Assembly (NCBI GenBank): GCA_937127205.1
Contig: CAKZLS010000139.1
Location: forward strand, 1 to 5,778
Source: an uncultured Rhodospirillales bacterium
GTDB lineage: Bacteria > Pseudomonadota > Alphaproteobacteria > Rhodospirillales > Defluviicoccaceae
DNA length: 5,778 nucleotides
Direction: 5' to 3'
In this document: positions 1 through 4,298 of the stretch, in pieces
How the letters are laid out: each line of letters begins with the position of its first letter
How positions within the stretch are numbered: position 1 is the stretch's first letter
Notes under the pieces: model-generated
The model's database searches: none
What the model was told of the DNA's origin: nothing
The model's input: the letters and a program-made list of their open reading frames with translations, nothing else
Translations under genes and position numbers: made by a program

Positions 1-318
1 TTGGCCGAGTTGCGCCGGGTCGCCCATTGGTTCGTGGTCTATGCCGCCGTGGCGCCGCTGGTCCACGGTCTGTTGGCCTTCGCGCTCGGCTATGTGGCCC
101 ACGTGGCCGTCGGTTTCAGCCCGGGCGGCGTGGTCCTGCTGGCGGTGATCGCGGCGTCCAACTCGGACATCTCCGGCCCGCCGACCCTGCGCGGCGGAAT
201 CCCCACGGCCAACCCCTCGTCCTACATCGGTGCGTCCACGGGCATCGGAACGCCGGTCGCCATTGCCATCGGCATTCCGCTCTACATGGCTCTGGGCAAC
301 ATCGTTTTCGCCCCCTAG
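1..318 (+). CDS. sbtA: SbtA-type sodium-dependent bicarbonate transporter, C-terminal part (5' end outside window)
   Basis: This is the last 105 codons of an inner-membrane transporter of the SbtA (DUF897) family, which imports bicarbonate with sodium. The frame is open from base 1, so the TTG there is an internal codon rather than a likely start. Visible are a hydrophobic segment at about residues 10-40, another at 40-52, the conserved block ASNSDISGPPTLRGGIP (about 51-67), the motif TANPSSYIGAS (about 69-79), and a final hydrophobic helix rich in Gly, Ile and Ala ending in NIVFAP. The NPS-Y-G and GIPLY elements are typical of the SbtA C-terminal repeat. A PII-like gene of the SbtB type follows on the same strand, which matches the usual sbtA-sbtB arrangement and supports the call. 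Family assignment is firm; the substrate is inferred from the family and has not been shown for this clade. Confidence 0.88.
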   Translation: MAELRRVAHWFVVYAAVAPLVHGLLAFALGYVAHVAVGFSPGGVVLLAVIAASNSDISGPPTLRGGIPTANPSSYIGASTGIGTPVAIAIGIPLYMALGNIVFAP

Positions 319-343
319 CAGACGGTCGGAGAGGGCAAGAAAT

Positions 344-455
344 GGGCAAGCGCTGGAGAAGTGCCAACGCATGGAGAGCCGTCGGCGCGGGGACGCTGGA
401 CGGCCCCTCCGAGGGGTGCGGCGCGAGGGCGCGGCACAGATCCAAGCGCTTGCCC
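344..455 (+). repeat. Nested inverted repeat in the sbtA-sbtB spacer
   Basis: An 11-bp perfect inverted repeat (344-354, GGGCAAGCGCT, against 445-455, AGCGCTTGCCC) encloses 90 bp. Pairing continues inward as GGA (355-357) with TCC (441-443) past one bulged base. GTGCC (361-365) then pairs with GGCAC (433-437), and a small hairpin CCCCT-CCG-AGGGG sits at 404-416. The pairs nest in order, so the transcript could fold into one long arm. It may be a structured leader ahead of sbtB or the trace of a small palindromic element; the sequence does not decide. There is no U-run, so it is not a standard terminator. Confidence 0.45.
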
Positions 456-510
456 GACAAGCGAATTTCACCAGCCTTTGACGGGCCGGGATACGTCTGA
501 CATTAGAGGG

Positions 511-516
511 AAAGGA
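511..516 (+). promoter_or_regulatory. Ribosome binding site of sbtB
   Basis: AAAGGA lies 7 nt before the ATG at 524 and fixes that start, which also gives the family's normal N-terminus. Confidence 0.75.
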
Positions 517-523
517 CGCTACG

Positions 524-838
524 ATGACCACCCAAGCGACCAAGATCACCATTGTCACCGAAAGGCTGATCCAGTCCGAAGTCACCCGCATCATCGAGGA
601 TGCCGGCGCCTCGGGCTACACAGTCGTCGAAGGCAGCGGCAAGGGCCAGCACGGATTGCGTTCCTCCGTTCGGCCGCAGATGGTGGGTGCCTTCAGCATC
701 GTGAAAATTGAGACCTTGGTGGCCGACCGCGGCGTCGCCGACACCATTGCCGAACGGGTCATTGCCAACTGCTTTCAGCAATTCTCCGGAATCGTCTATC
801 TCTCAACGGTCGAAATCCTGCGACCCGAGAGATTTTAG
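524..838 (+). CDS. sbtB: PII-like signalling protein, SbtB type
   Basis: A complete 104-aa PII-like protein. SbtB binds adenine nucleotides as a trimer and controls the bicarbonate transporter SbtA at the membrane. The pattern matches: KITIVTERLI (7-16) is the first strand, then a helix, GASGYTVVEGSGKG (about 28-41) leads into the T-loop, RSSVRPQ follows, and FSGIVYLSTVEIL (about 88-100) is the last strand. The GKG and SGIVY elements are SbtB-like rather than GlnB-like, and there is no GlnB/GlnK uridylylation-site tyrosine motif in the T-loop. It ends in PERF, without the C-terminal CGPxGC loop known in the Synechocystis SbtB, so the redox/apyrase behaviour tied to that loop is not expected. 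It lies 205 bp after sbtA on the same strand. Its TAG stop (836-838) overlaps a minus-strand TAA (835-837), so it converges tightly on the NifX-like locus with no room for a terminator between them. Confidence 0.9.
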   Translation: MTTQATKITIVTERLIQSEVTRIIEDAGASGYTVVEGSGKGQHGLRSSVRPQMVGAFSIVKIETLVADRGVADTIAERVIANCFQQFSGIVYLSTVEILRPERF

Positions 839-1095
839 GGCGCGGTTTCAGAGACGATGGTCATGGGCTTTTTCCCTTCCAGAGCAGGCGTAACCGTAGG
901 ACCGGCGTCTACGCGTCGTGCTCTAGCGACGGCGATGGTGAGATTTTCCGCGTCCCCCTTGCGGGCCAAAGCCAACCGCTTGGAGCGCGCCACCGCACCG
1001 AGGCGCTTCCGCGTCCGCTCCGGCCATTCGGCTTCGGGGATTGCGTGCTCTGGGCGTGCGCCCATGCCGATGCCGCCTGCCGCATTCGAGGTCAC
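835..1095 (-). pseudogene. Probable out-of-frame C-terminal continuation of the NifX-like gene
   Basis: A minus-strand frame from about 1095 (GTG, with no good ribosome binding site) runs to a TAA at 837-835. The upstream part of the same frame is also open. It gives 86 residues starting TSNAAGGIGMGARPE after the first codon and ending IVSETAP; I recognise no domain. Third codon positions are visibly richer in G/C here than in the overlapping frame of the NifX-like gene, which suggests this frame was the coded one. The simplest reading is that the NifX-like protein once ran 1423 to 835 (about 195 aa) and that an indel at about 1095-1130 split it; 589 nt is one base more than a multiple of three. 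The last third includes CGTCGTGCTCTAG (914-926), identical over 11 bases to the end of the repeat at 1548-1599, so this tail may partly come from a repeat. A separate small gene is possible but less likely. Confidence 0.45.
915..926. repeat. Half copy of the TAGAGCACGAC repeat end
   Basis: GTCGTGCTCTA (915-925) is identical to one arm end of the palindrome at 1548-1599 (bases 1589-1599), followed here by G. No matching second arm is seen nearby. It lies inside the 3' part of the frameshifted NifX-like locus, so it could be a worn repeat or a chance match of 11 bases. Confidence 0.3.
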
Positions 1096-1423
1096 TGTTC
1101 GGCCATCGCTCGGGGTGGGCGAGAAAGTCCCGCAACGCCTCCAGCGGATCCGTTCTGCTCGTGATTACCGCCCTCACCCCCCGCTTCGCCATGCGGCGGG
1201 CAAAGCCTTCTCCGAAGGAACCCGCGATAACGGCATCGACGCTGTCCAGCGGATGCCCTCCATCCCCATGGAACGCTTGCATCGCCATGTGCTTGGGCAG
1301 TTCGAGGCGCTCGAGTTCCATGGGCGTTTCACCGGGATCGGCTCGATAGATGAGGAACCGTCGCGTGCGTCCCGCGTGCGGCGTGACGGTTCGAAAGTTC
1401 TGGCTGGTGACTGCGATCTTCAT
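923..1423 (-). CDS. NifX/NifB-type Fe-Mo cluster-binding domain protein (apparent frameshift in C-terminal part)
   Basis: The first about 105 residues form a dinitrogenase iron-molybdenum cofactor biosynthesis domain, as in NifX, NafY and the NifB C-terminus. MKIAVTSQNFRTVTPHAGRT begins the protein, followed by RRFLIY, a LPKHMAMQAFHG segment (43-53), HPLDSVDAVIAGSFGEGFARR (about 57-77) and RGVRAVITSRTDPLEAL (81-97). Members bind or carry Fe-S/Fe-Mo clusters; many are found without a nitrogenase, and this window has no nif genes, so its role here is open. The ATG at 1423 has GGAGA six bases upstream and gives the family start; an in-frame ATG at 1555 would add 44 unrelated residues. After about residue 105 the frame becomes Arg/His-rich and less coding-like, ending at 923 (166 aa). 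The better C-terminus lies in another frame (835-1095), so this is either a real frameshift or a base error. Confidence 0.72.
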   Translation of the reverse strand: MKIAVTSQNFRTVTPHAGRTRRFLIYRADPGETPMELERLELPKHMAMQAFHGDGGHPLDSVDAVIAGSFGEGFARRMAKRGVRAVITSRTDPLEALRDFLAHPERWPNSDLECGRRHRHGRTPRARNPRSRMAGADAEAPRCGGALQAVGFGPQGGRGKSHHRRR

Positions 1424-1455
1424 CGGTGTTCTCCGTAATGGACGTTTTCCGGGGT

Positions 1456-1471
1456 CTCCGCGCCCGCGGAG
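1456..1471 (-). repeat. Perfect GC-rich hairpin in the leader of the NifX-like gene
   Basis: CTCCGCG-CC-CGCGGAG is a 7-bp perfect palindrome with a 2-base centre, ending 33 bases upstream of the ATG at 1423. It could form a stem in the untranslated leader or act as a protein site. No U-run follows, so it is not an intrinsic terminator. The rest of 1472-1547 shows no gene or clear promoter. Confidence 0.35.
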
Positions 1472-1547
1472 TTCGCGGTGCGTTGGCACGACGATACGGG
1501 TCCGAGGATCCCGCCCGGCTCGGTTCCCGGTTCTTTGCTGCGCGCGG

Positions 1548-1599
1548 TAGAGCACGACCCGTTTGGATCGAACCGATCCGAACGGGTGGTCGTGCTCTA
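1548..1599. repeat. Palindromic repeat element 1 (TAGAGCACGACC ends)
   Basis: The outer arms TAGAGCACGACC (1548-1559) and GGTCGTGCTCTA (1588-1599) pair perfectly over 12 bp. The inner arms CGTTTGGATCG (1560-1570) and CGATCCGAACG (1574-1584) pair with one wobble around a 3-base loop, with GGT bulged (1585-1587). Short intergenic palindromes with TAGAGCA/TGCTCTA ends are common in alphaproteobacterial genomes. This one has a different core from its neighbour at 1612-1664. It is non-coding and of unknown function. Confidence 0.75.
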
Positions 1600-1611
1600 A
1601 GCAGTTGATGT

Positions 1612-1664
1612 CTAGAGCAAGTAAATCCGGTCAAGTGATTCCACTTGATCGGATATTGCTCTAG
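1612..1664. repeat. Palindromic repeat element 2 (CTAGAGCAA ends)
   Basis: The outer arms CTAGAGCAA (1612-1620) and TTGCTCTAG (1656-1664) pair perfectly. The inner arms ATCCGGTCAAGTG (1625-1637) and CACTTGATCGGAT (1642-1654) pair over 13 positions with one wobble, around loop ATTC. It lies 12 bases after repeat 1 and shares the TAGAGCA terminus but not the core, so the two look like separate members of one repeat class placed in tandem. Its right end supplies the stop codon of the 55-aa gene at 1661-1828. Confidence 0.78.
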
Positions 1665-1828
1665 GCGCGGGATTGTCGGCTAAGTTCATATTCGAGATTG
1701 TGCTGACCGATGAATACGTTCACCTGGTCCTGCAATTCGTTCGCTAAATCGATTGCATCCACGTCACCGTTGGTAAATTGCTCGATCAGTGAGTGAAGCT
1801 GCGCGGCAAATTCTTCGCGGGTCGCCAT
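1661..1828 (-). CDS. Small acidic hypothetical protein, 55 aa
   Basis: ATG at 1828-1826 opens a 55-codon frame that ends at TAG (1663-1661). AAGGAGA (1841-1835) lies six bases before the start, the strongest ribosome binding site in the window, which is the main reason to believe the gene. The protein starts MATREEFAAQLHSLIEQF and continues with a DVDAIDLANELQDQVNVF stretch. It has no signal peptide or membrane segment, is rich in Glu, Gln and Asp, and its hydrophobic spacing suits two amphipathic helices, so a small soluble helical protein is likely. I recognise no family. Its codons are less GC-rich than those of the neighbours. The stop codon is inside palindromic repeat 2, so the repeat may have trimmed or replaced an older C-terminus. 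It is divergent from the Rrf2 regulator and upstream of the NifX-like gene on the same strand, so co-regulation is possible but not shown. Confidence 0.68.
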   Translation of the reverse strand: MATREEFAAQLHSLIEQFTNGDVDAIDLANELQDQVNVFIGQHNLEYELSRQSRA

Positions 1829-1834
1829 GTCTTA

Positions 1835-1841
1835 TCTCCTT
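1835..1841 (-). promoter_or_regulatory. Strong ribosome binding site of the 55-aa gene
   Basis: The minus strand reads AAGGAGA, near-perfect to the anti-Shine-Dalgarno, six bases before ATG. It decides both the existence and the start of this small gene. Confidence 0.75.
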
Positions 1842-1968
1842 GATCCGATGCGGTCCTCGACGATGCGGAGAATGGGGAGCCGCGCCCGCCCTTAGTGTCG
1901 GACGTGTCCCCCTCCCAATCCCTTCCGCGCCCCTCGAGAACCTCGATGTTTCCCCTCAGAGTCCAAAT

Positions 1969-2015
1969 CAGGTATTGTCTATACCTGATTTTAAATATGG
2001 TATATCATTTACCTG
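1969..2015. promoter_or_regulatory. Twin palindromic operator and AT-rich promoter region ahead of the Rrf2 regulator
   Basis: Two 19-bp palindromes with the same 7-5-7 layout lie 28 bases apart. The first is CAGGTAT-TGTCT-ATACCTG (1969-1987, perfect); the second is ATGGTAT-ATCAT-TTACCTG (1997-2015, imperfect). Both contain GGTA-N7-TACC. They sit in the only strongly AT-rich stretch of the window, directly upstream of an Rrf2-family gene, which fits autoregulation by a dimer binding two sites. Promoter elements are not clear-cut: TTGTCT (1975-1980) could be a plus-strand -35 with TATGGT (1996-2001) as a poorly spaced -10. On the minus strand TTGCCA then TACCAT with a 17-bp gap is possible, so divergent transcription toward the 55-aa gene could also start here. 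The stretch 1842-1968 shows no further gene or clear signal. Confidence 0.6.
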
Positions 2016-2026
2016 TTTTTGGCAAT

Positions 2027-2032
2027 AGGGAG
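2027..2032 (+). promoter_or_regulatory. Ribosome binding site favouring the TTG start of the Rrf2 gene
   Basis: AGGGAG lies 9 bases before TTG (2042) and 15 before ATG (2048). Spacing favours TTG, and the resulting MRMTQFSNFAIR start matches the usual MRLT-F-DYALR start of the family. Confidence 0.55.
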
Positions 2033-2041
2033 TCCACGCCG

Positions 2042-2515
2042 TTGCGGATGACACAGTTTTCCAATTTTGCGATCCGGGTGCTGATGTACACAGCGCTGAA
2101 CGACGCGGGCCCGACCCCGGTCCCCGAGATCGCCAGGGCCTACGGTGCGTCCTACGACCATATGAAGAAAGCGGCGGCACTGTTATGCCGCCTCGGCTAT
2201 TTGAAAAGCGTTCGCGGGCGCGTCGGCGGGGTTAGTTTGGCGCGGCTTCCTCAAGAGATCGGCATCGGAGAGGTCATTCGTGCGACCGAAAACGACGTCG
2301 TCCTGGTCGAATGCTTCGATTCGTCGACCAACACCTGCCCGCTCGAACCGGCCTGCATCCTGAAACGAGCGCTGCATGAGGCCGTCGATGCCTTTTTCGC
2401 CAGCCTTGACCGGTACACGCTCGCCGATCTCATCTGTCATCCCGAGCAGCTCTCCCCTTTGCTTGCCCTCACGAGCCACGGCGCAGGAATTGAAGGCCGG
2501 GTTCGATGCGGATGA
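2042..2515 (+). CDS. Rrf2-family transcriptional regulator, NsrR-like
   Basis: A 157-aa DNA-binding regulator. Rrf2 proteins are dimeric winged-helix repressors, often with an Fe-S cluster; NsrR senses nitric oxide. Visible are MRMTQFSNFAIRVLMYTAL (helix 1), PVPEIARAYGASYDHMKKAA (about 26-45, recognition helix), LGYLKSVRGRVGGVSLAR (about 51-68, wing), IGIGEVIRATE (73-83), and cysteines C91, C99 and C105 in a CX7CX5C pattern within VECFD...CPLEPAC. E. coli NsrR has CX4CX5C, so the cysteine triad is kept with a longer first gap. A dimerisation helix and YTLADLI follow. I chose TTG at 2042 over ATG at 2048 for spacing and family fit; an upstream frame to 1895 would add unrelated residues. The last about 14 residues (THGAGIEGRVRCG region) overlap a gene fragment in another frame and are probably not native. 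NsrR identity is likely; IscR- or RirA-like roles remain possible. Confidence 0.85.
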   Translation: MRMTQFSNFAIRVLMYTALNDAGPTPVPEIARAYGASYDHMKKAAALLCRLGYLKSVRGRVGGVSLARLPQEIGIGEVIRATENDVVLVECFDSSTNTCPLEPACILKRALHEAVDAFFASLDRYTLADLICHPEQLSPLLALTSHGAGIEGRVRCG

Positions 2516-2768
2516 CGAAACGGTGCGCGCGTGGCGGCACGCTTTCTTCGGGCATGGCTTCGGGGCGCTGGAAACCATGGTCTCGACGGCCGGTACTCGG
2601 GGTCCATTCGGCGCCGGCGATCCGCCGAGCGTGGCCGATGTAATGCTGGTACCGCAGCTTTCCGTTGCGCGGCGCCTCGGCGTCTTTGTGGCATCCTATG
2701 AACGCCTGCTCCATATCGAGGCACGGTGTCCAGAGATAGAGGCGTTCTCGCGGGCGGCGCCGGCATGA
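2475..2768 (+). pseudogene. Maleylacetoacetate isomerase / zeta-class GST, C-terminal fragment
   Basis: About 97 codons encode the helical C-terminal domain of a zeta-class glutathione transferase; such enzymes isomerise maleylacetoacetate in tyrosine breakdown. The pattern includes DDETVRAWRHAFFGHGFGAL, then GPFGAGDPPSVADVMLVPQL (the family reads GxFxxGDxPTLADxxLVPQ), ARRLGV, SYERLLHIEARCPEIEAFSRAAP and a stop. The whole thioredoxin-like glutathione-binding domain is missing. The frame upstream of about 2475 only shadows the Rrf2 gene. The recognisable part has no start with a ribosome binding site; its first in-frame ATG is at 2577. The join with the Rrf2 3' end is sharp, consistent with a deletion that removed the regulator's end and the front of this gene. 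I treat it as a relic; translation as a separate product is unlikely. Confidence 0.72.
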
Positions 2769-2811
2769 TGGGACCCCGCGCCCTCGGCGTAGGCATTGGA
2801 GACGGGATGGA

Positions 2812-3510
2812 ATGCGAAAGATCGGCGTGATCGGCGGGTTGAGTTGGATCTCAACCGCCGAGTATTAAAGGCGGCTGAATGAGATTACGCAGGAGCGGCT
2901 GGGCGGCGTTTGTTCGGCCCGGCTCGTTATCGAAAGCGTCAATCGGCAGGATTACGTCGACGCCGTCATCGAGCACCAAGATGAACGCGCCGCATGCACG
3001 CAGATTCTTAGGTCCGCTCAGGCCCTTGAGCGGGCCGGAGCGGATTTCATCTTGATATCATGCAATGACGTCCATCGGTTTGTTCCAGAAATCGGGCCGC
3101 AGCCGGGCATTCCCTTCCTGCACATTGCCGAGGCGACTGCCGACGCGATCGATCGCCGAGGACTGCGGAGGGTCGCGCTCCTGGGAGTGCGGAAGACCAT
3201 GGAAGGGGATTTCTATCCTGAAATCTTTCGGCGGCGTCGGATCGAGACGGCGATCCCCGACTCCGCCCAGCGTGCCTTCGTGCATGACAGGATTTACGCT
3301 GAACACGCGCAAGGTGTGTTTACCGCGGACACGCGGCTTGGCTACCAAAAGATCATAGACGACTTGGCGAGCCGAGGCGCTGAAGGCGTTGTCCTGGCCT
3401 GCACCGAAATTCCCCTACTGTTGCAGCCTGATCAAATCTCCATCCCATCCTTTTCAACCACGGAAATCCATTGCGCGGCGGCTGTCGATCACGCGATCGC
3501 CAAGGTGTGA
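2812..3510 (+). pseudogene. Aspartate/glutamate racemase family gene with a nonsense codon at position 19
   Basis: A 232-codon gene of the Asp/Glu racemase family (YgeA-like amino-acid racemases), matching E. coli YgeA in length (230 aa). MRKIGVIGGLSWISTAEY is followed by TAA (2866-2868), after which the same frame continues RRLNEITQERLGGV without a break. The family has a second Tyr here (YYR-LNE), so one change, TAC or TAT to TAA, explains the stop. Both catalytic cysteines are intact: C84 in ISCNDVH and C197 in LACTEIPLL, equivalent to YgeA Cys83 and Cys197. FLHIAEAT and RVALLGVRKTMEGDFY are also kept. GGAG lies 10 bases before the ATG. The rest shows no other damage, so the lesion is recent, or a base error. 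Internal start at TTG 3052 would give 152 aa lacking the first lobe, which is unlikely to be active. It follows the GST relic by 43 bp. Confidence 0.82.
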
Positions 3511-3821
3511 AACCGCCGTGAGCCTTGGGGCTTTAAGCGGCGGATGCCAACGGCTTCGTGTGTTGTCGCCATGGACGGCAGGATGGACGTTTCAAATCCT
3601 CCCCTGCGGCGCCATGACCAGATTGCTGAAGTCGACGCATATAATAACGCCCAGTCGTGTTGGGGTCTGCAGGGCATACCAAGCCGTTGGCTTTTAGACG
3701 TCTCGGCAAGGTTTGATCCGCCAAATCTACTGTGCATGGGGTTGATATCGACTTTTTCGATGGGCCCCCCCCCCGGCCCTGTTCACAACCGGCTCGGGCT
3801 GCGGGTGAAACCCGGAGATCC
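3511..3821. other. Gene-free stretch with hairpin, long-range inverted repeat and C-run
   Basis: I see no supportable gene in these 311 bases; open frames on both strands lack ribosome binding sites and known motifs. It holds a hairpin directly after the racemase stop (CCGCCG 3513-3518 with CGGCGG 3538-3543, inner AGCC-TTGG-GGCT 3521-3532) without a U-run. It also has an 11-bp inverted repeat (3546-3556 and 3681-3691), a C10 run (3765-3774), and a 5-bp hairpin CGGGT-GAA-ACCCG (3802-3814) just past the holC stop. The latter could help end holC transcription but has no U-run. The stretch may be a remnant of a mobile element or decayed gene; I could not identify which. Confidence 0.5.
3546..3691. 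repeat. 146-bp segment bounded by 11-bp perfect inverted repeats
   Basis: GCCAACGGCTT (3546-3556) and AAGCCGTTGGC (3681-3691) are exact reverse complements. The right copy extends to AAGCC-GTT-GGCTT, itself a 5-bp hairpin. No target duplication is visible at the flanks, so a miniature mobile element is only a possibility. Confidence 0.35.
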
Positions 3822-4271
3822 TTAGGCCTTCTGCTCCCAGCCGCCGTGGTCGGTCTGCTGCCAGTAGGTGACGACGTGCCCGAACTCCTTGCGCTGTTTC
3901 CAGCGCTGCCGGGCGGCGGCGAGCGCGGCTTCGTCGTTGCCGTCGAACAGGTCGAAGCAGCGCTCGAAGGCGTCGATGGTTCCGGTGTCCATGCTGTCGG
4001 TGAGAAACAGGAAGGTGGCGCCGTTGGGGTTTTCGTCGTGGGGGGACAGCCAGATTGGCTGGTGTTGCGCCTCGCCGTCCTTGGCGGTGCCGTGGGGAAG
4101 CCAGGAATCCTGGTGATAGGTCCAGAGCGTCGTCGCAAGCGACTCTACCCGCTCCTCCGACCCGGCCAGGACAACGGCCCGCTTGCCGGCGGCCAGTGTC
4201 TTTTCCAGCAGACGCGGCAGGGCCTGCTCCAGGGGTGATCGCTGCAAGTGATAGAATGCGATATCGGTCAC
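3822..4271 (-). CDS. holC: DNA polymerase III chi subunit
   Basis: A complete 149-aa HolC protein. Chi sits in the clamp-loader complex with psi and contacts single-strand binding protein at the replication fork. Family features in order are MTDIAFYHLQRSPLEQALPR (1-20), LLEKTLAAGKRAVVLAGS (about 21-38), LWTYHQDSWLPHG (about 49-61, the conserved SFLPHG-like turn), QPIWLS, ATFLFLTDS, FERCFDLFDGNDEAALAAAR (helix) and a C-terminal WKQRKEFGH segment. Length is typical. The start is GTG at 4271; GGAGG lies 13 bases upstream, rather far, but the resulting N-terminus matches the family and no closer start fits. It follows pepA by 27 bases on the same strand and is probably translated from the same mRNA; pepA-holC pairing is common in proteobacteria. 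No strong terminator is visible after its TAA at 3824-3822. Confidence 0.93.
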   Translation of the reverse strand: MTDIAFYHLQRSPLEQALPRLLEKTLAAGKRAVVLAGSEERVESLATTLWTYHQDSWLPHGTAKDGEAQHQPIWLSPHDENPNGATFLFLTDSMDTGTIDAFERCFDLFDGNDEAALAAARQRWKQRKEFGHVVTYWQQTDHGGWEQKA

Positions 4272-4298
4272 CGGAACGGTCCCGCCTCCGTGTGTATC

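Noticed and set aside
27..500. Long plus-strand open frame across the sbtA end and spacer
   Set aside because: Arg/Gly/His-rich product typical of an off-frame read of GC-rich DNA; it overlaps the clear SbtA frame.
857..1438. 193-aa plus-strand open frame opposite the NifX-like gene
   Set aside because: It is the antisense shadow of a recognisable domain on the minus strand and shows no family features.
1548..1664. The two palindromes as a CRISPR array or intrinsic terminators
   Set aside because: Only two units with different cores and no spacers, and no U-run after either stem.
2866..2868. Recoding of the racemase stop as an inserted amino acid
   Set aside because: The codon is TAA, not TGA or TAG, and no recoding element is visible; mutation or base error is simpler.
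3513..3543. Rho-independent terminator after the racemase
   Set aside because: The stem is plausible but no run of T follows on either strand.
3585..3615. tRNA-like 3' end (TTCAAATCC followed later by GCGCCA)
   Set aside because: The T-stem does not pair properly, the distance from loop to CCA is one base too long, and no matching acceptor or anticodon arm exists upstream. A fragmentary attachment site cannot be excluded but is not supported.
3533..3760. Minus-strand open frame ending near 3533 (residues such as NTTGRYYMRRLQQ)
   Set aside because: It runs out of frame through holC, has no ribosome binding site and no domain I recognise.
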